A stretch of 6,153 nt of DNA from Thiomonas sp. (GTDB lineage Bacteria > Pseudomonadota > Gammaproteobacteria > Burkholderiales > Burkholderiaceae_C). The stretch lies in contig DAIDHU010000280.1 of NCBI GenBank assembly GCA_027451915.1, positions 1-6,153 of the forward strand, read 5' to 3'. Position 1 is the stretch's first letter; each line of letters begins with the position of its first letter. A model generated the notes under the pieces. That model saw only the letters and a program-made list of their open reading frames with translations, did no database searches and was not told the origin of the DNA. Of the stretch, positions 1 through 5,297 are shown piece by piece. A program made the translations under genes and the position numbers.

Positions 1-3
1 GTA

Positions 4-717
4 ATGGCCGGCCTGGCGCTGGCCGGAGCGCCGCGCCGCGGCGCGCCGGCCGTGGTGCTGGTGTCCGGCGGCCTGGACTCGGCCACGGTGCTGGCGCTGG
101 CCCGCGAGGCCGGTTATGCCTGCCACGCCCTGTCGCTGGACTATGGGCAGCGCCATCGCGCCGAACTCGACGCCGCGCGCCGCGTCGCCCAGGCGCTGGG
201 CGCCGTGCGCCACGAGATCGTGCAGGTCGACTTCGGCCGCTTCGGCGGCTCCTCCCTGACCGACACCGGGATGCAGGTGCCCACCGACGCGAGCTCCGTG
301 GGCATTCCCAGCACCTACGTGCCCGCGCGCAACACCGTCATGCTGTCGCTGGCCCTTTCCTGGGCCGAGGCACTGGGAGGGCACGATCTGTTCTACGGCG
401 CCAACGCCGTCGACTACTCCGGCTACCCCGACTGCCGCCCCGCCTATGTGCAAGCCTTCGAGCGCCTGGCCAACCTGGCCACGCGCGCCGGGGTGGAGGG
501 ACAGATCCTGCGCGTGCACGCGCCGATCATCGAGCTTCGCAAGGCGGAGATCATCCGCGAGGGCCTGCGCCTGGGCGTGGACTTCTCGCTCACCGTCAGC
601 TGCTACCAGGCCGACGAGCAGGGACGCGCGTGCGGGCGCTGCGACTCCTGCCGCATCCGCGCCGCCGGTTTCGAAGCCGCCGGCGTGGCCGATCCCACCC
701 GCTACCGCCCCGCCTGA
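4..717 (+). CDS. queC: 7-cyano-7-deazaguanine (preQ0) synthase QueC
   Basis: QueC converts 7-carboxy-7-deazaguanine, ammonia and ATP into preQ0, the nitrile precursor of queuosine in tRNA; it is a cytosolic enzyme. The 237-residue protein has the ATP-pyrophosphatase P-loop SGGLDS at residues 21-26, the DYGQRHRAE segment shortly after it, and a C-terminal zinc site made of Cys200, Cys210, Cys213 and Cys216 (CGRCDSC). Length fits the family (about 220-240). The ATG at position 4 gives an N-terminal extension of roughly 10 residues before the first beta strand; upstream sequence is outside the window, so neither its ribosome binding site nor a longer start can be judged. No other queuosine genes follow: the next genes concern sulfur transport and t6A cyclisation. 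The identification is firm; only the start is uncertain. Confidence 0.95.
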   Translation: MAGLALAGAPRRGAPAVVLVSGGLDSATVLALAREAGYACHALSLDYGQRHRAELDAARRVAQALGAVRHEIVQVDFGRFGGSSLTDTGMQVPTDASSVGIPSTYVPARNTVMLSLALSWAEALGGHDLFYGANAVDYSGYPDCRPAYVQAFERLANLATRAGVEGQILRVHAPIIELRKAEIIREGLRLGVDFSLTVSCYQADEQGRACGRCDSCRIRAAGFEAAGVADPTRYRPA

Positions 718-749
718 GCCCGGCGCGCCGGCGTGCGCGCACCGCCCTC

Positions 750-780
750 TTGCGCACCCCCCGGCATCGCGTGGGACAAT
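750..780 (+). promoter_or_regulatory. Candidate sigma70 promoter ahead of the YeeE/YedE gene
   Basis: In the 133-bp gap after queC there is TTGCGC (750-755) and GACAAT (775-780) separated by 19 bp. This is a weak match with a spacer longer than ideal, but it is the only A/T-containing -10-like hexamer in an otherwise G/C-saturated gap. It would start a leader of about 60 nt before the ATG at 851. Low confidence; the gene could equally be read from the queC transcript. Confidence 0.25.
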
Positions 781-850
781 CCCCATCCACCTGCATTGCA
801 GCCGCACCCGCCAGGCCCCATGCCGCCGCGGACGGCCCCGCGCATCGCCC

Positions 851-1975
851 ATGCCCACGGACCCCTCGACTTCCATGAGCAGCCTGAACCACCTGGTGCT
901 GACCAGCACCTTCGTGCTCAGTCTGCTGTTCGGCGCGGTCATGCACCGCACCCAGTTCTGCGCCATGGGTTCGGTGGCCGATATCGTCAACTTCGGCGAC
1001 TGGACGCGCATGCGCATGTGGGTGCTGGCCATCGCCACCGCCCTGCTGGGCACGACCTGGCTGGCCGCCACCGGGCAGATCGATCTGTCCGCCAGCATCT
1101 ACACCGTGCCCAGCCTGAGCTGGCTGTCGGCGCTGGTCGGCGGCGTGGTGTTCGGCGTCGGCATGGTGCTGGCCTCGGGCTGCGGCAGCAAGACCCTGGT
1201 GCGCCTGGGAAGCGGCAGCCTCAAGGCCCTGGTGGTGTTCATCATGCTGGACGTGGGGGCCTACGCCACGCTGCGCGGCATCACCGCGCTGCCGCGCGTG
1301 TACCTGCTGGACCGCGTGGCCGTGCAACTCGCCGGCACGCAGGACCTGCCCTCGCTGCTGGCCCGTCACAGCGCCTGGCCCGCGCGCGACTGGCTGCTGC
1401 TGCTGGGCAACGCCGGCGGCCTGGCGCTGGCCGCCTGGGCGCTGGCCCGGCGCGAAGGCCGCGACATGCGCCTGCTGCTGGGCGGCCTGGGCATCGGCGC
1501 GCTGGTGGTGGCGCTGTGGTGGGTTTCGGCCCACCTGGGCTTCGTGGCCGAGAACCCCGACACCCTGCAAGCCACCTACGTGGGCAGCGCGGGCAACCAT
1601 GCCGAATCCTTCACCTTCGTGTCGCCGCTCGCGGCCACGCTGAACTGGCTGCTGCTGTACAGCGACAGCAGCAACGTGCTGACCATCGGCATCGTCTCCG
1701 TGTTCGGCGTGATCCTGGGCTCCGCGCTGCACGCGCTGGCCACGCGGCGCTTCCGCTGGGAGGGCCTGGCGGGCCTGGAAGACACGGCCAACCACATCGT
1801 CGGCGGACTGTTCATGGGCATCGGCGGGGTCACCGCCATGGGCTGCACCGTGGGCCAGGGCATCACCGGAGTTTCCACGCTGTCGCCCACCAGCTGGCTG
1901 GCGCTGGGATCCATCGTCGCCGGCGGCGTGCTCGGCGTGAAATACCAGGCCTGGCGCCTGGAACGGCAGGCCTGA
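851..1975 (+). CDS. YeeE/YedE-family membrane transporter, probable thiosulfate/sulfur-compound importer
   Basis: This is an integral inner-membrane protein of about 374 residues with roughly nine hydrophobic helices. Three cysteine motifs typical of the YeeE/YedE (TsuA-like) family are present: TQFCAMG around Cys37, the ASGCGSK stretch with Cys111 followed by LVRLGSGSLKALVV, and AMGCTVGQG with Cys332. In the characterised thiosulfate transporter TsuA, conserved cysteines at such positions relay the substrate through the membrane by S-H-S hydrogen bonds; transport of thiosulfate here is inferred from that. The frame is open upstream into queC, but coding character and the membrane protein begin at ATG 851 or ATG 875 (8 residues shorter); neither has a convincing Shine-Dalgarno sequence, so the start is uncertain. 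The stop lies 2 bp before the GTG of tcdA, suggesting one transcript and coupled translation. A selenium-linked YedE role is not supported, as no selenium genes are near. Confidence 0.85.
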   Translation: MPTDPSTSMSSLNHLVLTSTFVLSLLFGAVMHRTQFCAMGSVADIVNFGDWTRMRMWVLAIATALLGTTWLAATGQIDLSASIYTVPSLSWLSALVGGVVFGVGMVLASGCGSKTLVRLGSGSLKALVVFIMLDVGAYATLRGITALPRVYLLDRVAVQLAGTQDLPSLLARHSAWPARDWLLLLGNAGGLALAAWALARREGRDMRLLLGGLGIGALVVALWWVSAHLGFVAENPDTLQATYVGSAGNHAESFTFVSPLAATLNWLLLYSDSSNVLTIGIVSVFGVILGSALHALATRRFRWEGLAGLEDTANHIVGGLFMGIGGVTAMGCTVGQGITGVSTLSPTSWLALGSIVAGGVLGVKYQAWRLERQA

Positions 1976-1977
1976 GC

Positions 1978-2814
1978 GTGCAGGGCCCCGACGCGCCCGA
2001 TCCGCAGCGCCGCTTCGGCGGCATCGCCCGCCTGTACGGCGAGGCCGCGCTGGAGCGACTGCGCGGCGCGCACATGGTGGTGGTGGGCGTAGGCGGCGTA
2101 GGCTCCTGGGCCGCCGAGGCGCTGGCGCGCAGCGGCGTGGGCGAACTCACGCTGATCGACCTCGACCACGTGGCCGAATCCAATATCAACCGCCAGGCAC
2201 AGGCGCTGGGCTCCACGTTGGGCGAGGCGAAGGTGCGCGCGCTGAGCCGGCGCCTGCTGGACATCAACCCCGACTGCCTGGTGCACGAGGTGGAGGAATT
2301 CCTCAGCGCCGAGAACCTCGCGGACCTGCTGCCGGCGCGGGTCGACGTGCTGCTGGACTGCTGCGACCAGGTGCGCGCCAAGGCCGCGCTGGCGGCGCAT
2401 GCCATGCGCGCCGCCACGCCCCTGATCGTCTCCGGCGCCGCGGGCGGCAAGCGCCTGGCCCAGCATGTGCGCGTGATGGACCTGGCCGACGTGCGCGGCG
2501 ACCCGCTGCTGGCCAAGCTGCGCTACCGCATGCGCCGCGAGCATTCCGCGGCCCGCCAGGGCCTGATCGGCCTGCCCTGCGTGTGCTCCGACGAGCCGCG
2601 TGCCGCGCTGCTGCAGCAGGCCTGCGCGGCGCCCGACGACCCCGGCGCGGGCCTGAACTGTGCCGGCTACGGCTCCAGCGTCATGGTCACCGCCAGTTTC
2701 GGCATGGCCGCCGCGGGCTTCGCGGTGGAATCCGTGGTGCTGCGGCGCGATCGCGACAAACCCGGGCGCGCGCCAGCTACTTCCGGCAGGCAGGACGCAC
2801 TTTGTTATGATTGA
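1978..2814 (+). CDS. tcdA: tRNA threonylcarbamoyladenosine dehydratase TcdA (CsdL), ThiF/E1-like
   Basis: TcdA uses ATP to dehydrate t6A at position 37 of ANN-decoding tRNAs into the cyclic form ct6A. The 278-residue product matches the family closely in layout: N-terminal RRFGGIARLYGEAAL (residues 11-25), the adenylate-binding GVGGVG (37-42), acidic Asp61 and Asp63 after strand 2, NxNRQ (69-73), the ATP-contacting Lys85 in GEAK, DCCD (127-130), and Cys228 in the NCAGYGSS segment that aligns with the conserved C-terminal cysteine of E. coli TcdA. Length is close to the E. coli protein (268). The start is GTG at 1978, 2 bp after the transporter stop (TGAGCGTG); no in-frame ATG lies before the conserved N-terminus, so translation is probably coupled. 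No cysteine desulfurase (csdA/csdE) is beside it. Its 3' end contains the promoter of the following tRNA-Lys. Confidence 0.93.
   Translation: MQGPDAPDPQRRFGGIARLYGEAALERLRGAHMVVVGVGGVGSWAAEALARSGVGELTLIDLDHVAESNINRQAQALGSTLGEAKVRALSRRLLDINPDCLVHEVEEFLSAENLADLLPARVDVLLDCCDQVRAKAALAAHAMRAATPLIVSGAAGGKRLAQHVRVMDLADVRGDPLLAKLRYRMRREHSAARQGLIGLPCVCSDEPRAALLQQACAAPDDPGAGLNCAGYGSSVMVTASFGMAAAGFAVESVVLRRDRDKPGRAPATSGRQDALCYD
2803..2811 (+). promoter_or_regulatory. Extended -10 promoter for tRNA-Lys, inside the 3' end of tcdA
   Basis: The sequence TGTTATGAT is an extended -10 element (TG, one base, then TATGAT at 2806-2811). The predicted start near 2818 leaves a leader of about 9 nt before the tRNA at 2827. 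A clear -35 box is missing (best is TTCCGG at 2781-2786 with a 19-bp spacer), which is tolerated by extended -10 promoters. It overlaps the last codons and stop of tcdA. Confidence 0.55.
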
Positions 2815-2826
2815 AGGTTTAGGTCT

Positions 2827-2902
2827 GGGTCGTTAGCTCAGTCGGTAGAGCAGCGGACTTTTAATCCGTTGGTCGCGTGTTCGAGTCACGCACGACCCAC
2901 CA
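2827..2902 (+). tRNA. tRNA-Lys(UUU), CCA encoded
   Basis: A complete 76-nt cloverleaf: acceptor stem GGGTCGT/ACGACCC (2827-2833 with 2892-2898), D stem GCTC/GAGC, anticodon stem GCGGA/TCCGT closing the 7-nt loop CTTTTAA (2858-2864), anticodon TTT at 2860-2862, variable loop TGGTC, T stem GCGTG/CACGC with loop TTCGAGT, discriminator A2899 and encoded CCA 2900-2902. A37 (2863) makes it an expected substrate for t6A and for the ct6A activity of the neighbouring TcdA. Everything from the last loop base (2864) to the end is duplicated at 4030-4068, showing that the 3' half served as an integration site and that the present 3' half was probably supplied by the incoming element. Confidence 0.97.
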
Positions 2903-2950
2903 GCAAAATCAAGGGCTTAGGCGCTTTTCGGTCTAGGCCCTTTGGCTTTT
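2864..2950 (+). repeat. attL-like 87-bp direct repeat (tRNA-Lys 3' half plus terminator)
   Basis: These 87 bp are identical, base for base, to 4030-4116 (offset 1166). The block starts at the last base of the tRNA anticodon loop and runs through the T arm, CCA and the terminator hairpin, ending at 2950 where C2951 replaces a T in the other copy. Similarity continues weakly to the left (GGAC at 2855-2858 matches 4021-4024, 6 of 9 bases over 2855-2863). Starting in the anticodon loop is the usual pattern for tyrosine-recombinase attachment sites in tRNA genes. This copy is the one that keeps the tRNA intact. Confidence 0.9.
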
Positions 2951-3170
2951 CCGCATCCTCGCGTCGTCCATGTAGGCACTGTGTAGGTTTTCGCGGGGAA
3001 TGCTGGCGTCGGGTCGTGCCCATGAAAAAACCCGGCACGATGGCCGGGCGCTGGCTTCGGAGCAGTCCGTCGATGTGGACGGGCAGCGGCTTGCTCGGGT
3101 CGCGGCGCAACAGTTGAATGATGTTGATGTGCTGGCCGGGGCATTCGGGGTCGGGTACGTAGTGCGGCAT
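2886..3170 (-). CDS. Hypothetical small protein, possibly truncated at the attL boundary
   Basis: I do not recognise this protein. The first 45 or so residues (MPHYVPDPECPGQHIN, then a run with RRDPSKPLPVHIDG) have host-like G/C-ending codons, and the ATG at 3168-3170 has a strong Shine-Dalgarno GAAGGGG at 3178-3184 with 7-nt spacing, the same spacing as the other genes in the cassette. After about residue 45 codon choice deteriorates (CGA, CTA, ACA, CCT), a terminator-like hairpin lies within the frame at 3025-3048, and the last 22 codons run backwards through the tRNA and terminator repeat. The C-terminal half is therefore probably not original. The neighbouring -1/+1 frame ending at 2933 has better codon use over 2933-3005, so a frameshift or a different 3' end is possible. 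It has no signal peptide or membrane helix. Confidence 0.4.
   Translation of the reverse strand: MPHYVPDPECPGQHINIIQLLRRDPSKPLPVHIDGLLRSQRPAIVPGFFMGTTRRQHSPRKPTQCLHGRREDAEKPKGLDRKAPKPLILLVGRA
2911..2950 (+). terminator. Rho-independent terminator of tRNA-Lys
   Basis: A 10-bp stem, AAGGGCTTAG (2911-2920) with CTAGGCCCTT (2933-2942), encloses a 12-nt loop and contains one T-G wobble (2917/2936). It is followed by TTTGGCTTTT, an interrupted T tract. It lies 8 bp after the CCA end. The duplicated copy at 4077 has a better six-T tail, consistent with that copy being the original chromosomal flank. Confidence 0.75.
2971..2987 (+). repeat. TGTAGG tandem pair, possible integrase arm-type sites
   Basis: TGTAGG occurs at 2971-2976 and again at 2982-2987, start to start 11 bp apart (about one helical turn), 20-37 bp inside the left repeat. 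Short direct repeats at this distance from a core site are how tyrosine-recombinase arm-binding sites look, and similar motifs occur in P4-type att regions. Two hexamers can also arise by chance. Confidence 0.3.
3025..3048 (-). terminator. Terminator-like hairpin for minus-strand transcription
   Basis: Read on the minus strand, CCCGGC (3048-3043), loop CATCGT, GCCGGG (3036-3031) is followed at once by six T (3030-3025). A 6-bp all-G/C stem, 6-nt loop and T6 tail is a good intrinsic terminator. It would end transcripts coming from the toxin-antitoxin genes, yet it lies inside the open frame 2886-3170, which is why that frame's 3' part is doubted. Confidence 0.6.
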
Positions 3171-3177
3171 GTCTGCG

Positions 3178-3184
3178 CCCCTTC
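3178..3184 (-). promoter_or_regulatory. Ribosome binding site of the small hypothetical gene
   Basis: GAAGGGG on the minus strand, 7 nt before the ATG at 3170. It is the main reason to treat the following frame as a real translated start rather than a chance frame. Confidence 0.45.
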
Positions 3185-3270
3185 ATGCGCTCGCCCTCGA
3201 TTCGGGGTGCCAAGCAGGCGGGCGAAGGTTCCCGCTTTTCCCGCCGTCGCGGTAGCCTGGCGCGAAAGGG

Positions 3271-3546
3271 TCACGCCTCAATGCGCACCACGGCGCGCGC
3301 TCCCACGGCCTGCGCAAAGCGCTGCACCGTGCGCAGGGATGGCGGGCGTTTGCCGCTCTCCAGCCGAGCAATCACGCTCTGCGTGGTGCCCATGCGCTGC
3401 GCCACCTCGGCCTGCGACAAGCCAGCGCGGGCGCGGGCGGCTATCAATTCGCGAGCAATGGTGAATTCATCGGCTAGCGCGTCATAGGCGGCGCGCACGT
3501 CCGGCGCAGCCAGCATGTCGGACTTGATGCGGGCAAGGGATTTCAC
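3271..3546 (-). CDS. XRE-family antitoxin (HigA-type) of a type II toxin-antitoxin pair
   Basis: The antitoxin would bind and neutralise the upstream-encoded toxin and repress the operon through its DNA-binding domain. The 91-residue protein has an N-terminal stretch (about 1-30) likely to contact the toxin, and a helix-turn-helix at about 34-82 with the hallmark spacing GLSQAEVAQRMGTTQSVIAR followed by LESGKRPPSLRTVQRFAQAVG. The start is GTG at 3544-3546, overlapping the toxin stop (GTGA); it is favoured over the in-frame Met11 because GGAGG lies 7 nt before it and the overlap couples translation. Toxin-first order is that of HigBA systems. The frame is open further upstream, but that part is antiparallel shadow of the toxin gene. 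Its regulatory target would be an operator upstream of the operon, now lost or displaced by the truncation at the right repeat. Confidence 0.85.
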   Translation of the reverse strand: MKSLARIKSDMLAAPDVRAAYDALADEFTIARELIAARARAGLSQAEVAQRMGTTQSVIARLESGKRPPSLRTVQRFAQAVGARAVVRIEA

Positions 3547-3866
3547 TTCACGGCCTCCAGGCGCTTGCGTGCAGCCTCCATTGCTGCACGCGGGGTTGTT
3601 TGCGACTTCTTCACGAACACATGCAGCACCAGCAGCGTGCGACCCTGCATCGCGGCGTACACGGCTCGTGCGATGCCGTCGCGCCCCTGCATGCGCATTT
3701 CCCACAGCTTGCCCTCCAGCGGGCGCACATGGGGCATGCCGACTTGCTGCGGCCCGAAGGTTTCCAGCATCTCGGCAATGCGCAGGAATCGGGCCTGCAT
3801 GTCTGCCGGCAAGGCCCGCAATTCCGGTTCCGCTGCGGGGTGAACCTGCACGGTCCATGCCGTCAT
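3543..3866 (-). CDS. RelE/HigB-type toxin (phage Gp49-like family)
   Basis: Members of this RelE-fold family are usually ribosome-dependent mRNA endonucleases held in check by the cognate XRE antitoxin. The 107-residue product has the family's layout: an N-terminal helix pair (about 10-40), the diagnostic LEGKLWEMR (50-58), the GRDGIARAVY strand (61-70), a LLVLHVFVKKSQTTP block (78-92) and a C-terminal helix with ExAxKR (97-102). Length is typical (about 100-120) and all expected motifs are present, so it looks intact. The ATG at 3866 is preceded by AAGG at 3874-3877 with 7-nt spacing and overlaps the stop of the upstream truncated frame (ATGA). Its 3' end overlaps the antitoxin start by 4 bp. 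The exact subfamily and cleavage preference cannot be read from the sequence. Confidence 0.85.
   Translation of the reverse strand: MTAWTVQVHPAAEPELRALPADMQARFLRIAEMLETFGPQQVGMPHVRPLEGKLWEMRMQGRDGIARAVYAAMQGRTLLVLHVFVKKSQTTPRAAMEAARKRLEAVK
3554..3558 (-). promoter_or_regulatory. Shine-Dalgarno sequence fixing the GTG start of the antitoxin
   Basis: GGAGG on the minus strand, inside the last codons of the toxin gene and 7 nt before GTG 3546. It selects this GTG over the later in-frame ATG and allows coupled translation of toxin and antitoxin. Confidence 0.6.
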
Positions 3867-4027
3867 TCTATCGCCTTTTTGCTATTGACCACGACCCGCA
3901 GGTGCGATTCGTCCTCGGCTGGCGCCTTGAACTCGATGCCGGCCTGCTCCAGCATCCATGCCTCGATGCGCTCATGGTGCGCGGCGTCATCCAGGAACCT
4001 TGCGGAATGACTGAACGGTAGGACCTC
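3863..4027 (-). pseudogene. Truncated C-terminal tail of an unidentified gene, cut at the right att repeat
   Basis: A 54-codon open frame ends in TGA that overlaps the toxin ATG (ATGA), the junction expected for a real upstream operon gene. Codon use is host-like (mostly C or G third positions). Visible residues include FLDDAAHHERIEAWMLEQAG and a VVVNSKKAIE end; the peptide is acidic and amphipathic in the middle and matches no family I can name. Going upstream the frame meets TAA at 4028-4030, exactly at the edge of the 87-bp repeat, and has no ATG, GTG or TTG start except an internal ATG that would give 30 residues (with GAGG 5 nt before it). I read it as a gene whose 5' part was lost when the cassette's right end was formed. 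A genuine 30-residue micro-ORF is the alternative. Confidence 0.5.
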
Positions 4028-4029
4028 TT

Positions 4030-4068
4030 ATCCGTTGGTCGCGTGTTCGAGTCACGCACGACCCACCA
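4030..4068 (+). pseudogene. tRNA-Lys 3' fragment
   Basis: This is the last 39 nt of tRNA-Lys: final loop base, 3' anticodon strand, variable loop, T arm, 3' acceptor strand and CCA. No matching 5' half (GGGTCGT acceptor strand, D arm) is found upstream, and the bases in the anticodon-loop position (CCTCTTA) lack U33 and do not close a 5-bp stem, so it cannot be a functional tRNA. Confidence 0.85.
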
Positions 4069-4116
4069 GCAAAATCAAGGGCTTAGGCGCTTTTCGGTCT
4101 AGGCCCTTTGGCTTTT
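4030..4116 (+). repeat. attR-like 87-bp direct repeat
   Basis: Perfect copy of 2864-2950. On its left it joins cassette DNA that retains only patchy similarity to the anticodon arm (GGACCTCTT against GGACTTTTA). On its right the T tract is six long and passes into the DNA leading to the ABC ATPase, so this copy most likely represents the displaced original end of the chromosomal tRNA gene. Confidence 0.9.
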
Positions 4117-4118
4117 TT
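4077..4118 (+). terminator. Duplicate of the tRNA-Lys terminator, with a complete T tail
   Basis: The same 10-bp stem (4077-4086 with 4099-4108) is followed by GGC and TTTTTT (4113-4118). It acts in the plus direction. Read on the minus strand the T-G wobble becomes an A-C mismatch and only GATTTTG follows, so it is a poor stop for transcripts coming from the ABC ATPase gene. Confidence 0.6.
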
Positions 4119-4232
4119 GGCGTCCGCGCACATGGGGACGATGCGCGAGCAGCGCAAATCGGCGCCGACGCGGCATCGCCGGCGGTGTTGGATCGTCACT
4201 CGCGTATCGAAAATTCCAGCGGCGACTGCACG

Positions 4233-5293
<1,061 letters not shown>

Positions 5294-5297
<4 letters not shown>

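Larger units (their letters stand above)
2864..4116. mobile_element. Minimal tRNA-Lys-integrated cassette or island remnant carrying a toxin-antitoxin module
   Basis: Two perfect 87-bp copies of the tRNA-Lys 3' end and terminator flank 1079 bp of unique DNA (2951-4029). The gene content is a truncated gene tail, a RelE-fold toxin, an XRE antitoxin and one small ORF, all on the minus strand. No tyrosine or serine integrase, excisionase or replication gene is present. The intact tRNA at the left and a tRNA 3' fragment at the right match the standard product of site-specific integration into a tRNA gene. Perfect identity of the non-functional right copy suggests either recent insertion or recent shrinkage of a larger island by internal deletion. 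Whether it can still move with an integrase supplied in trans cannot be told from the sequence. Confidence 0.75.

Noticed and set aside
720..731. 12-bp perfect palindrome CCGGCGCGCCGG right after queC, as a terminator or operator
   Set aside because: It has no loop or T tract, and short G/C palindromes are expected by chance at this composition.
733..1977. Long + frame continuing upstream of tcdA through the whole YeeE/YedE gene
   Set aside because: The translation is rich in R, G, P, H and A with no fold-like pattern and overlaps a clear membrane protein in another frame; the TcdA family N-terminus begins right at the GTG at 1978, so the upstream part is a G/C-bias shadow.
596..2544. Long minus-strand frames opposite the transporter and tcdA
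   Set aside because: Their translations are Q/H/A/G-rich low-complexity strings typical of antisense frames of high-GC genes, with no recognisable motifs.
3217..3245. Inverted repeat GGCGGG...CCCGCC downstream of the antitoxin, as its terminator
   Set aside because: The stem is only 6 bp around a 17-nt loop and no T tract follows on the minus strand; the hairpin at 3025-3048 is a far better terminator.
3515..4021. Plus-strand frames opposite the toxin and antitoxin
   Set aside because: The minus strand carries recognisable RelE-fold and XRE helix-turn-helix proteins with ribosome binding sites and overlaps; the plus frames show neither.
2951..4029. CRISPR array or integron-like repeat structure within the cassette
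   Set aside because: No regularly spaced repeats other than the two TGTAGG hexamers, and no attC-like palindromes or cas-like genes.
4015..4068. A second complete tRNA gene (tRNA-Lys or tRNA-Arg by loop sequence) at the right repeat
   Set aside because: No 5' acceptor strand or D arm upstream, the loop lacks U33, and the anticodon stem does not pair beyond three bases.
4119..4232. Possible small gene or RNA between the right repeat and the ABC ATPase
   Set aside because: No frame with a ribosome binding site and family-like sequence, and no strong hairpin, promoter or repeat was visible.
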